Positions 1-6,805 of a stretch of DNA of 7,921 nucleotides are shown here, piece by piece. The notes under the pieces are model-generated. The model made no database searches. It saw only the letters and a list, made by a program, of their open reading frames with translations, and was not told the origin of the DNA. Positions within the stretch are counted from its first letter, which is position 1; every line of letters starts with the position of its first letter. Origin of the DNA: Candidatus Cloacimonadota bacterium (lineage in GTDB: Bacteria; Cloacimonadota; Cloacimonadia; Cloacimonadales; Cloacimonadaceae); NCBI GenBank assembly GCA_017995495.1, contig JAGOIS010000067.1, positions 1-7,921 of the forward strand. The letters run 5' to 3'. A program made the translations under genes and the position numbers.

Positions 1-1098
1 GGTCGAGCCCACCAGGTCGAAGGCCTGTCCTGTGGTGATGTTCACCTCTTCGTTCTTGCTGGTGTGCTGGATGCTGTCTTCACCGATGAACTCGAGGTTG
101 CCGTCGGAGTCCTTCATGTAGACCTTGATCGTGCCTTTGGGCAAGGGTTTGCCGCTGCCGTTCTCCTCGGTGTTCTTGAATTTGATGATGCTGCTCACGC
201 CGCTGCCCCAGACATTGTACTCATACGCCTGGGTGGCCTTGATGTTCATCTGGGGATACAGCTCCAGTTGCTTGGTCTGGTTGTTGGCAAACGACACCTT
301 TTGGTCCAGGGTGTACATGTGGAAGTCGTGGAAGGCTTTTTCCTCGAAGCTGGGCACGGCGGCTTCCATCGTGGCCATGCCACCCCGGTCTTCGAAGCGG
401 TTGTACTTGTAATACTGTTCCCGGATCCGGTTCACCTCCCCCGCGATCAGTTTCAGGGTCACGTTGTCGAAACCTTTGCCGCTCTGGTTTTGGATGGTCA
501 CCCAGGAATTCAGGGCCAGGTTCTTTTGGTCCCAAACGCTGTTGTAGGTGACGTCCCAGCTCAAGCCTCCGGTCAGATAGGACATTTGCAGGGGGTGTTT
601 GCCGGCCTCGTCCGCGATCAGGCTCCAGTGCAGGGTGGGCTTGGTGTAGAAGTTGGAGGGCAGTTCGGCCAGTTTGATGAGTTGGGTCTCGCTGTCGGAA
701 ACCACGAACAGCCTGCCGCTGCCTTTTTCCAACACGCCAAAGCTGCTGCCGTCGTAAAATTTGAGGGTGCCGATCACCCGGGAGTCGTCCTTGGTGAGCA
801 ATTCCACCTCACGCTCGATGTATTTGGCGATGATCTGGGCTTTGCCGGCGAGGTCGTATTCGTAGTTCTGTTCCGCCACCCGCACTCCCCCGCCCAGGGA
901 ATGCACGATCACCGAGGGTGCTTCGATGCGGGAGGTGATGTTGTCGAAATTATAATCCTGGCGTCCGGCTTTGAGGTCCAGTTCAAAGTTGCTGCGCACC
1001 AGGGAAAGGTCGTCATTGTAAATGGTGATCCAGTCCTCCGCGTGGGCGAAAGCCGCCAGCAGGACTATGATCAGGAGCATGATAACTCTAATTAACAC
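1..1098 (-). CDS. Secreted DUF4139 domain-containing protein (partial, C-terminus beyond left edge)
   Basis: I translated the minus strand from 1098 to 1 and found 366 codons without a stop, running off the left edge. The first 20 residues are a signal peptide: Arg4, a hydrophobic stretch from about 5 to 17, and a likely cut after AHA (18-20). The segment after it (ITIYNDDLSLVRS, then a FDNITSRIEAPSV stretch) is the usual N-terminal pattern of DUF4139 proteins. The DUF4139 region begins near Trp181 (LSWDVTYN) and continues through WVTIQNQSGK, LKLIAGEVN, a Lys-Gln-containing strand (NNQTKQLELYP) and KPLPKGTIKVYMKD to AFDLVGS at the edge. Family members are often 450-550 residues, so perhaps 100 or more are missing. 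The family has no established biochemical role; a beta-rich periplasmic or surface protein is the reasonable inference. GTG at 1098 is preferred over the in-frame ATG at 1080 because AGGAGGT ends four bases before it; the ATG would lie over 20 bases away and shorten the signal peptide. Confidence 0.88.
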   Translation of the reverse strand, partial: MLIRVIMLLIIVLLAAFAHAEDWITIYNDDLSLVRSNFELDLKAGRQDYNFDNITSRIEAPSVIVHSLGGGVRVAEQNYEYDLAGKAQIIAKYIEREVELLTKDDSRVIGTLKFYDGSSFGVLEKGSGRLFVVSDSETQLIKLAELPSNFYTKPTLHWSLIADEAGKHPLQMSYLTGGLSWDVTYNSVWDQKNLALNSWVTIQNQSGKGFDNVTLKLIAGEVNRIREQYYKYNRFEDRGGMATMEAAVPSFEEKAFHDFHMYTLDQKVSFANNQTKQLELYPQMNIKATQAYEYNVWGSGVSSIIKFKNTEENGSGKPLPKGTIKVYMKDSDGNLEFIGEDSIQHTSKNEEVNITTGQAFDLVGST

Positions 1099-1244
1099 TG
1101 TAACCTCCTAAAGGTGTAAGTCAATTTTTGGGTTTCAATGATAATATACTGCCAAACCAGGCAAAATCCCTACACTTTTTGGTCAAGGATATTATGGATG
1201 GTGAATTAGATTGACAGAAAAGCCAGCCAGTCTGGATTTGCGAT
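1099..1244. promoter_or_regulatory. Divergent intergenic region between the DUF4139 gene and ispG
   Basis: This 146-bp stretch must carry the control signals for two divergently transcribed genes. It contains AT-rich -10-like boxes: TATACT at 1145-1150 and TATTAT at 1190-1195 on the plus strand, with the reverse complement of the first region (TATATTATC) on the minus strand. None has a good -35 at standard spacing, so no single promoter can be assigned. TTGACA at 1211-1216 is a perfect -35 hexamer, but no -10 lies 16-18 bases downstream. ispG has only a weak RBS (GGA at 1234-1236, 8 bases before its ATG). Confidence 0.4.
1103..1109 (-). promoter_or_regulatory. Strong Shine-Dalgarno deciding a GTG start
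   Basis: On the minus strand AGGAGGT lies at 1109-1103, followed by TACA and GTG (1098-1096). The spacing of AGGAGG to GTG is 5 bases, against 23 to the next in-frame ATG (1080-1078). This fixes the start of the DUF4139 gene at GTG. Confidence 0.75.
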
Positions 1245-2312
1245 ATGGAAAACATCACCCGCAAAGCTACCCGGCAGATCAGTCTGGGCAATGTCCTCAT
1301 CGGCGGCGGAGCGCCCATCTCGGTGCAAAGCATGCTCAGCGTGCCGACTCGCTCTCTGGAAGCGGCGCTGGAGCAGATCAACGCCTTGGAAAGGTCCGGC
1401 TGCGAGATCATCCGCCTGGCAGTGACCGGCGCTGAAGACGTCCTGGCGCTGAAAACTTTGAAACAAAGCTCGTCTGTGCCCCTGGTGGCGGACATCCATT
1501 TCGACCACCGGCTGGCGCTGCAAGCTCTGGAAGCAGGGGTCGACGGACTCCGCATCAACCCTGGCAACATCGGTTCCCGTGACAAGGTTGAGGCTGTGGT
1601 CAAGGCAGCTGCCGAACGCGGAGCGCCCATCCGCATTGGTGTGAACAGCGGCTCGCTGCCCAAAGACCTGATCGCCCGGCATGGCGTGAGCGCCCAGGCT
1701 ATGGTGGAAGCGGCGTTGGAGCATGTGCGCATCCTGGAGGACCTGAATTTCAGCGCCATCAAGATCTCGGTGAAGGCCTCGCACGTGCCCCTGATGTTGG
1801 CCAGTTACCGCGCTCTCAGCGCCGCCGTGGATTATCCTTTGCATCTGGGTATAACTGAATCGGGAACCTTGCTGGCCGGCAGCGTCAAATCCGCTTTGGC
1901 CCTGGGGATCCTGCTGAATGAGGGAATCGGCGACACCCTCCGCGTTTCGCTCACCGCCGACCCAGTGCAGGAAGTGCTGGTGGCAAAACAGATCCTGCGG
2001 TCTCTGGAACTGCGTAAAGGCCTGAACATCATCTCCTGTCCCACCTGCGGCCGCACCCGGGTGGACCTGTTCAGCCTGGCCACAGAGGTTGAGAATGCCC
2101 TGCAAGGCTATTCCGACTTTCCGCTGACCATTGCCGTGATGGGCTGCGCGGTCAACGGTCCCGGCGAAGCCCGCGAAGCGGATTTTGGCATTGCCGGCGG
2201 CGATGGGGAAGGACTGATCTTCGCACGGGGCGAGATCGTGAAAAAAGTGCCGGAAAAGCAGCTTGTACCTGAGCTGCTGCAACTGGTCAAACAACGGATC
2301 AACGGTGGCTAA
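1245..2312 (+). CDS. ispG: 4-hydroxy-3-methylbut-2-enyl-diphosphate synthase IspG (GcpE)
   Basis: IspG is a cytosolic [4Fe-4S] enzyme of the MEP isoprenoid pathway. It reductively opens methylerythritol cyclodiphosphate to hydroxymethylbutenyl diphosphate. The 355-residue protein has the expected two parts. An N-terminal TIM barrel carries APISVQSM (23-30), VADIHFDHR, LRINPGNIG, IRIGVNSGSLPKDL, KISVKASHV, HLGITESGT and EGIGDTLRVSLTADP. A C-terminal iron-sulfur domain carries CPTC (Cys265, Cys268) and GCAVNGPGE (Cys301, Glu308), which supply the three cysteines and the glutamate of the cluster. Length is close to the short bacterial type (E. coli about 372). The first residues (RKATRQISLGNVLIGGG) match the family start, supporting ATG 1245. 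Oddity: the usual QSMTNT reads QSMLSV (residues 28-33). The stop overlaps the start of the next gene, so the three genes downstream of this promoter probably share a transcript. Confidence 0.96.
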   Translation: MENITRKATRQISLGNVLIGGGAPISVQSMLSVPTRSLEAALEQINALERSGCEIIRLAVTGAEDVLALKTLKQSSSVPLVADIHFDHRLALQALEAGVDGLRINPGNIGSRDKVEAVVKAAAERGAPIRIGVNSGSLPKDLIARHGVSAQAMVEAALEHVRILEDLNFSAIKISVKASHVPLMLASYRALSAAVDYPLHLGITESGTLLAGSVKSALALGILLNEGIGDTLRVSLTADPVQEVLVAKQILRSLELRKGLNIISCPTCGRTRVDLFSLATEVENALQGYSDFPLTIAVMGCAVNGPGEAREADFGIAGGDGEGLIFARGEIVKKVPEKQLVPELLQLVKQRINGG

Positions 2313-2853
2313 AAACCTCACCTCCATCTTTTTGACCTTTCTGAAGATCGGCGCGTTCACCATCGGCGGAGCCTACGCCATGATCCCGCTCATCCGCCGG
2401 GAAGTGGTGGAAAAACACGGCTGGATCTCAGATGAGGATTTTATCGATGGCCTGGCAGCCGCTCAATCCTGTCCCGGCCCCATCGCGATCAACCTGAGTG
2501 TCTATGTCGGCCTGCATGTGCGGGGGCGCTGGGGCATGGCCGCGGCAGTTCTGGGAACCATCATTCCCTCCACCGTGTCCATCATCCTGATCGCGGAACT
2601 CTTTGTCAATTATTCAGATCAGCCTTTGCTTAGGAAAGCCTTTCACGCGCTTAAGCCGGCAGTGGTTTCTCTGATCGCCGTGCCGCTGGTCCAGATGGTC
2701 CGGACGGCCAAGCTCAACCTGACAAACTTCTGGGTGCCCATTCTGGCCATGGTGCTGGTGGGGTTTTTGGGTGTAAGCCCCATCTGGTTGATCCTGGCCG
2801 CGATCGTGTTTTCCGTGGCGCAGGGACTTTGGCGCAGGGAGAAGGCTGAATGA
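2305..2853 (+). CDS. chrA: CHR-family (chromate-type) transporter, short-chain subunit 1
   Basis: This is an inner-membrane protein of the CHR superfamily, short-chain (single-domain) type, which works as a pair of homologous proteins. Family members are annotated as chromate exporters, but for most the natural substrate is unproven. The best start is GTG 2305 (182 residues), with GGA at 2296-2298 six bases upstream; it overlaps the ispG stop by 8 bases. A start at the in-frame ATG 2263 would add 14 residues unlike the family and lie deep inside ispG. Family marks: FLKIGAFTIGGAYAMIPLI (about 12-30), a charged loop, then SCPGPIAIN (55-63) followed by a Gly-rich helix. Hydrophobic stretches suggest five or six membrane segments, and the C-terminus is basic (WRREKAE). 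Cys56 replaces the Thr seen in the partner's TPGP motif. Confidence 0.9.
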   Translation: MAKNLTSIFLTFLKIGAFTIGGAYAMIPLIRREVVEKHGWISDEDFIDGLAAAQSCPGPIAINLSVYVGLHVRGRWGMAAAVLGTIIPSTVSIILIAELFVNYSDQPLLRKAFHALKPAVVSLIAVPLVQMVRTAKLNLTNFWVPILAMVLVGFLGVSPIWLILAAIVFSVAQGLWRREKAE

Positions 2854-3368
2854 CTTATCTGACCCTCATCTGGACCTTTTTCAAGATCGGGCTGTTCAGT
2901 TTTGGCGGCGGCTACGCGATCCTGGCCATGATCCAGCAGGAGGCGGTGGTCCGCCATGCCTGGCTTTCACCCTCTGAATTCACGGACGTGGTGGCGATCT
3001 CACAAATGACCCCGGGACCCATCGCCATCAATGCCGCCACCTTCATCGGCTACCGCCAGGCCGGGATCCCCGGATCCCTGCTCTGCACTTTCGGAGTCAT
3101 CCTCCCCTCCCTCATCCTGATGCTGGCGATCACCCTCACCTATCTCAAACTCCGCAGGCAAGCCTGGTTCCAGAACATATTTCAGAAACTTCGCTGGGTT
3201 ACCCTCGGCCTGATCGGAGCCGCCATGGTCCTGATCGGCAAAGGCGCTTTCACGGACTGGTTTTCCGTGCTGGTTTTCGCCCTCAGCCTGGCGATCTACT
3301 GGCGCTTCAAACCCAACCCCATCTACCTGATGTTGGGCGCTGCTGCCTTCGGCATCTTTTTCGGCTGA
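2850..3368 (+). CDS. chrA: CHR-family (chromate-type) transporter, short-chain subunit 2
   Basis: This is the second half of the short-chain CHR pair, 172 residues and membrane-embedded. Its ATG overlaps the stop of the first subunit in an ATGA (2850-2853), which points to translational coupling and equimolar synthesis. Family marks are clear: FKIGLFSFGGGYAILAMIQQ (about 11-30), EFTDVVAISQMTPGPIAIN (43-61) and FIGYRQAG, then several hydrophobic helices to the C-terminus. It is plainly homologous to the upstream subunit: the GG-YA, W-S-EF and PGPIAIN blocks line up. Paired short CHR proteins (for example YwrA/YwrB in Bacillus) are thought to insert in opposite orientations and act as a heterodimer, and the same is inferred here. 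No chromate-responsive regulator is visible nearby, so chromate export is only a family label; another oxyanion is possible. Confidence 0.92.
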   Translation: MTYLTLIWTFFKIGLFSFGGGYAILAMIQQEAVVRHAWLSPSEFTDVVAISQMTPGPIAINAATFIGYRQAGIPGSLLCTFGVILPSLILMLAITLTYLKLRRQAWFQNIFQKLRWVTLGLIGAAMVLIGKGAFTDWFSVLVFALSLAIYWRFKPNPIYLMLGAAAFGIFFG

Positions 3369-3537
3369 GCGTATGCCGCAGGGCTGGGAAAATCACCCCT
3401 CGTTTCACTCAACTTGAATAAATGATATTATGGCACGAAACGTGCATTCAAATAAGCGATTTTATATGTCCGGCCCGTTGATCGACGGAGTCGGATGAGC
3501 CTGAGACCCAATAATAATTGACAGGAACTAAATTAAC
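3369..3537 (+). promoter_or_regulatory. Intergenic leader upstream of the M6 protease gene
   Basis: The 169 bp between the CHR pair and the protease gene hold no coding sequence that I can support. A -10-like TATTAT lies at 3426-3431, within GATATTATGG (3424-3433), a decamer also present upstream of ispG. The -35 position (3403-3408) is poor. A perfect short hairpin (GCACG, AAA loop, CGTGC) covers 3433-3445, and a two-tier hairpin covers 3468-3496. No terminator with a T-tract was seen after the CHR genes, so read-through from ispG remains possible. The protease RBS is probably AGGA at 3523-3526, 11 bases before the ATG, which is rather far. Confidence 0.4.
3468..3496 (+). other. Two-tier hairpin in the protease leader
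   Basis: TCCG (3469-3472) pairs with CGGA (3492-3495), extended by a G-T pair. After a small internal loop, CCGT (3475-3478) pairs with ACGG (3485-3488) around the six-base loop TGATCG. No T-tract follows, so this is not an intrinsic terminator. It sits 42 bases before the start codon and could be an mRNA-stabilising or regulatory structure, or chance. Confidence 0.3.
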
Positions 3538-6225
3538 ATGCGAAACAAACTGATCTTGACACTGCTTTTGGCACTATTGGCGCTGGTTTCCCTTCCCGCC
3601 GCGCCGCTGGTGAACACCCCGGTGCGGGTGGTCCAGCCCGATGGCAGCGAATTGGATATTTTGGCCAGTGGAGATGAATTTCACAATTGGCTGCACGACG
3701 CGGACAACTACACGATCGTCCAAAACGATGCCGGATATTACGTTTATGCCCGGCAGGATGGCGAAAAGGTTGCGCCGACGGACATGGTGGTCGGCCGCGA
3801 CCTGCCGCAGGCCAAAGGTCTGCAGCCGGGGATCAACCTCTCGCGCAGGCTCATCGGGGAAAAATACGCGCGCCATACCCAAATGAGTGATTACAGCAAC
3901 ACCCGATCCCCGCATTCTGGTGACTTCAACAATCTGGTGATCTTCATCAGATTTGCCGATGATCCGGATTTCAGCACCCCGCTCGGGATCTATGATGAGA
4001 TCTTCAACAACCCGGACGGAAATTCGATGAAGCGCTATTTCTACGAAGCCTCCTATGGCCAGCTGAGCGTAAATTCCACTTTCTACCCCACTCCCAACGG
4101 CTCCACCATCCTCTGTTATACCGACACTTATCCCCGGGCTTATTTCAAAGTTTACAGCGCTTCCAATCCTCAAGGCTACACCACCGACAGCCAGCGCACC
4201 GAGCGGGAACAGCAGCTGTTGCAGAGAGCGGTGGAGGCCATCGCCGCTGAGGTGCCTGCCGACCTGGTGATCGACGGCGATGATGACGGCTACGTGGATA
4301 ACACCTGCTTCATCATCAAAGGCTCGCCGGAAGGCTGGGCGGAGCTGCTCTGGCCGCACCGCTGGGTGCTGTACGCAGCGAATGCCCTGATCCATGGCAA
4401 ACGGGTCTGGGACTTCAATTTTCAGATCGAGACCTCCACCCTGGGCTCCGGGGCGGGAGTGCTTTCCCATGAAATGTTCCACAGCCTTGGCGCGCCCGAC
4501 CTATACCGTTATGAAGACACCACGATAGATCCCATCGGAGGTTGGGACCTCATGTGTGCCGACAAGAACCCTCCCCAGCACATGAGCGTGTGGATGAAGT
4601 ACAAATACGGGCAGTGGGTTACCACCGTTCAGGATATCACTGAATCCGGCACCTACACCCTGGCGCCGGTCGCCTTGTCCGCCACCAACAATATCTACCG
4701 GGTTCCCAGCTGGAGAAACGGAGAATACTATGTGCTGGAATACCGCCGTCCCTCCGCCAATTACGATCACAACATTCCCGGCACCGGATTGCTGGTCTAT
4801 CGCTTGGATAATTCGGAAAGCGGCAACGCCCAGGGCCCGCCCGACGAACTTTACATCTACCGTCCCAACGCCAACGTCACAACCACCAACGGGGCGATCG
4901 GCATGGCCGAGTTTTCGCTTCAGGAAGGGCGCACGGCGATGAACGAAGCCACCATTCCCAGCGGATTCTTGAGCAACAACGCGCCCGGGGGACTGAACCT
5001 TTACGAGATCGGCGAAGCCGGCGAAACCATCAGCTTCAAGATCAGGATCTCCGACCTCCAGCTCACCCATCCCCTCGGAGGTGAAACCTGGTTCTCAGGC
5101 AGCAGCAAGACCCTCACCTGGAAGGCCAGATCCCTCACTGGTACTGTCACCGTGGACTACAGCACAGATGGAGGGGACACCTGGACAGTGTTGAATTCCG
5201 CCGCGCCCAACAACGGCTCCTATATTTGGATGGGAGTTCCCACCCTCGATTCCGGCGAGGTTTTTCTGCGCGTGACTCAAAACTCCAACGGCCAATCCGG
5301 CATCAACCTGTATCCTCTCTCGATCGTCAGTGAACTGGCCGCGCCGGAGGGGATCTTCCCTCCTGACGGCGCAACCGGGATCGCCACCAATCCCAAGCTG
5401 GAATGGACCCCGGTGCCCGGAGTGACCGGCTACCTGTTGCAGGTTTCCACAGATCCCAGTTTCATGACCTGTCTGGTGGACATCGTAGACCATCCGGACA
5501 CCCACTGCGAGTTGAATCTGCTGACCCCCTTCCAAACCTATTATTGGCGGGTTGGCAGCATGTCCGATATTGGCCCCAGTTCTTACTGCCCGGATCTCAG
5601 CTTCACCACCGGCAACATAACGGAACTTCCTGCCCCACCGGCGCTTACATTCCCGGAACACCTGTCGGAGGACCAGGAGCTTACCCTCGATTTTTCCTGG
5701 ACCGAGACTGCCCTGGCGGAAAAATACAACCTGCAGATCTCTCGAAACTTCTGGTTCGTGGACCCGGAATTCGATTTTCAGGATCTGACCGCGACCAGCC
5801 ACCAGGTCTCCGGGCTGCAGCAGAACTGCACTTATTACTGGAGGGTCAGCGCCGGCAATGTGGCAGGACACAGCAACTTCAGCCAGATCAACCAATTCAG
5901 AACCCTCTTTAACTCCGACGCAGACGAAGGGACCACTCCCCCGGCGGTGAACCTCCTGGAGCAAAATTATCCCAATCCCTTCAACCCCGCCACCACCATC
6001 AGCCTGAGCGTTAAAGACCTCAACCTGCCCGCCACCCTGCAGATCTTCGACCTCCGGGGAAGACTTGTCCGAACCCTCTTCGCCGGAATGCCCGCAGGGC
6101 ATCAGCTAAATCTGGTTTGGGACGGGAAAACCGATCGGGGCCAAACCTGCGCCAGTGGAATTTACCATTACCGGCTTCGTTCCGGCGATTTCGTCCAGAC
6201 CCGTAAAATGATTATGCTTAAATAA
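3538..6225 (+). CDS. Secreted M6-family (immune inhibitor A-like) zinc metalloprotease with Ig/Fn3 and FlgD-like C-terminal domain
   Basis: This 895-residue protein is probably an extracellular or surface protease that feeds peptide and amino-acid fermentation. A signal peptide covers about 1-22 (MRNK, then a Leu-rich core). A propeptide-like region follows (about 24-120), with QPDGSELDILASGDEFHNW, typical of M6 proteins. The catalytic domain (about 128-500) has the zinc motif HEMFHSLGAPD: His311, Glu312, His315 and Asp321 as possible third ligand. A likely Met-turn is GWDLMCA (Met339), and a calcium-loop-like DGDDDGYVD lies at 246-254. Then come an Ig-like domain (about 509-600, HPLGGETW, YSTDGGDTW), two Fn3-like repeats (about 602-695 and 697-790, each with a YYWRV strand) and an acidic linker. 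The C-terminal domain (about 805-895) opens with NYPNPFNPATTI and ends with GIYHYRLRSGD...MIMLK, as in FlgD-like/T9SS type A-like sorting domains. The active-site motif is complete, so the enzyme is probably active. The natural substrate is unknown. Confidence 0.93.
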   Translation: MRNKLILTLLLALLALVSLPAAPLVNTPVRVVQPDGSELDILASGDEFHNWLHDADNYTIVQNDAGYYVYARQDGEKVAPTDMVVGRDLPQAKGLQPGINLSRRLIGEKYARHTQMSDYSNTRSPHSGDFNNLVIFIRFADDPDFSTPLGIYDEIFNNPDGNSMKRYFYEASYGQLSVNSTFYPTPNGSTILCYTDTYPRAYFKVYSASNPQGYTTDSQRTEREQQLLQRAVEAIAAEVPADLVIDGDDDGYVDNTCFIIKGSPEGWAELLWPHRWVLYAANALIHGKRVWDFNFQIETSTLGSGAGVLSHEMFHSLGAPDLYRYEDTTIDPIGGWDLMCADKNPPQHMSVWMKYKYGQWVTTVQDITESGTYTLAPVALSATNNIYRVPSWRNGEYYVLEYRRPSANYDHNIPGTGLLVYRLDNSESGNAQGPPDELYIYRPNANVTTTNGAIGMAEFSLQEGRTAMNEATIPSGFLSNNAPGGLNLYEIGEAGETISFKIRISDLQLTHPLGGETWFSGSSKTLTWKARSLTGTVTVDYSTDGGDTWTVLNSAAPNNGSYIWMGVPTLDSGEVFLRVTQNSNGQSGINLYPLSIVSELAAPEGIFPPDGATGIATNPKLEWTPVPGVTGYLLQVSTDPSFMTCLVDIVDHPDTHCELNLLTPFQTYYWRVGSMSDIGPSSYCPDLSFTTGNITELPAPPALTFPEHLSEDQELTLDFSWTETALAEKYNLQISRNFWFVDPEFDFQDLTATSHQVSGLQQNCTYYWRVSAGNVAGHSNFSQINQFRTLFNSDADEGTTPPAVNLLEQNYPNPFNPATTISLSVKDLNLPATLQIFDLRGRLVRTLFAGMPAGHQLNLVWDGKTDRGQTCASGIYHYRLRSGDFVQTRKMIMLK

Positions 6226-6257
6226 CTTACCGCCTTTGGTAGAAAGCGCCTTTAGGC

Positions 6258-6296
6258 AAATTAGCAGTTCCTCGCAAGGACTGCTAATTTTTTTTT
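6258..6296 (+). terminator. Intrinsic terminator after the M6 protease gene
   Basis: Arms AAATTAGCAGTTCCT (6258-6272) and AGGACTGCTAATTT (6277-6290) pair almost perfectly around loop CGCA, with one bulged T. A run of nine T (6288-6296) follows. It lies 33 bases after the protease stop and separates that gene from hsp20. Confidence 0.92.
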
Positions 6297-6322
6297 GCTT
6301 TTTCCGGGCAACTCCTTATATT
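6295..6322 (+). promoter_or_regulatory. Possible sigma-70-type promoter for hsp20
   Basis: TATATT at 6317-6322 matches five of six -10 positions. TTGCTT at 6295-6300 matches the first three -35 positions, with a 16-base spacer. Transcription would start near 6329 and give a leader of about 26 bases. The -35 box overlaps the T-tract of the preceding terminator. I saw no CIRCE inverted repeat and no good heat-shock sigma-32 promoter. Confidence 0.35.
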
Positions 6323-6354
6323 GAAAGTAGAGATTCATTTAAAGGAGGTTTCAA

Positions 6355-6792
6355 ATGAAGATCATACCTTATCGCAAAGGACAGGAATTGAGGCCCATGG
6401 GCACCATGCTCAGCATCTTTGACGATTTCTTCAACCGTGCCTTCGAAGAGGAAGGCGGGGACGACAGTTTCCGCTCCATGGCGATGGACATCGTCGAGCA
6501 CGACAAGGAATTTGAGATCCTGGCCAACCTGCCCGGATTCAAGAAAGACAATGTGAAGATCTCTGTTCACGACAACCAGCTGCTGATCGAGGCCAGGTGC
6601 TCCGAGAGCAAGGAAGAGACCAAGGGAACGGTTTACCGTTGCGAACGCTTCAGCGGAAACTACCGCCGCAACCTGCTGTTGCCCGAAAACTCCGATCTGA
6701 CCAAGATCTCAGCCAAGATGGAGGATGGGGTTCTGCAGCTCATCATCCCCAAGAAAGAGCCCAGCCCTCAGAAAGAAATAGTCATCGAATAA
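6355..6792 (+). CDS. hsp20: Hsp20/alpha-crystallin family small heat-shock protein
   Basis: This is an ATP-independent holdase chaperone of the cytoplasm that binds unfolding proteins and forms large oligomers. The 145 residues are the usual length for bacterial class A members. A short N-terminal arm (LSIFDDFFNRAFEE, about 19-32) precedes the alpha-crystallin domain (about 42-135). That domain shows MDIVEHDKEFEILANLPGF (44-62), an ERFSGNYRRNLLLPE strand and the signature GVLQLIIP (125-132). The C-terminal I-X-I anchor is present as IVI (142-144), so the protein looks intact and able to oligomerise. The start is well fixed: AAAGGAGGT at 6341-6349 lies six bases before ATG. The gene is monocistronic, bounded by a terminator on each side. 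Confidence 0.95.
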   Translation: MKIIPYRKGQELRPMGTMLSIFDDFFNRAFEEEGGDDSFRSMAMDIVEHDKEFEILANLPGFKKDNVKISVHDNQLLIEARCSESKEETKGTVYRCERFSGNYRRNLLLPENSDLTKISAKMEDGVLQLIIPKKEPSPQKEIVIE

Positions 6793-6805
6793 ACAGGCCC
6801 CATAC

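Noticed and set aside
64..1095. Long open frame on the plus strand opposite the DUF4139 gene.
   Set aside because: It is antisense to a gene with signal peptide, RBS and family motifs. Its translation is rich in Val/Gly/His/Gln with no domain logic and no RBS.
1211..1216. TTGACA hexamers (also 3518-3523, with TTGACT/TTGACG before other genes) read as -35 boxes.
   Set aside because: No -10-like hexamer lies 16-18 bases downstream. For the protease gene the -10 would fall inside the coding sequence.
2263..2304. ATG at 2263 as the start of the first CHR gene.
   Set aside because: It would place 50 bases of overlap inside ispG and add residues (MYLSCCNWSNNGST) unlike the family. GTG 2305 with GGA six bases upstream fits better.
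1206..2363. Long open frame of 385 codons on the minus strand opposite ispG.
   Set aside because: It is a shadow frame of a GC-rich gene. The plus strand encodes an unmistakable IspG, and the antisense protein shows no family motif.
3468..3510. Possible riboswitch or hammerhead-like element (GGATGAG, CTGAGA words) before the protease gene.
   Set aside because: The words do not sit in the conserved core or stem arrangement of the TPP riboswitch or the hammerhead ribozyme. Only a simple hairpin is supported.
3574..6102. Several long minus-strand frames opposite the M6 protease gene.
   Set aside because: They lie antisense to a protein with a complete domain series. Their translations are low-complexity Val/Gly/Arg-rich and have no ribosome binding sites.
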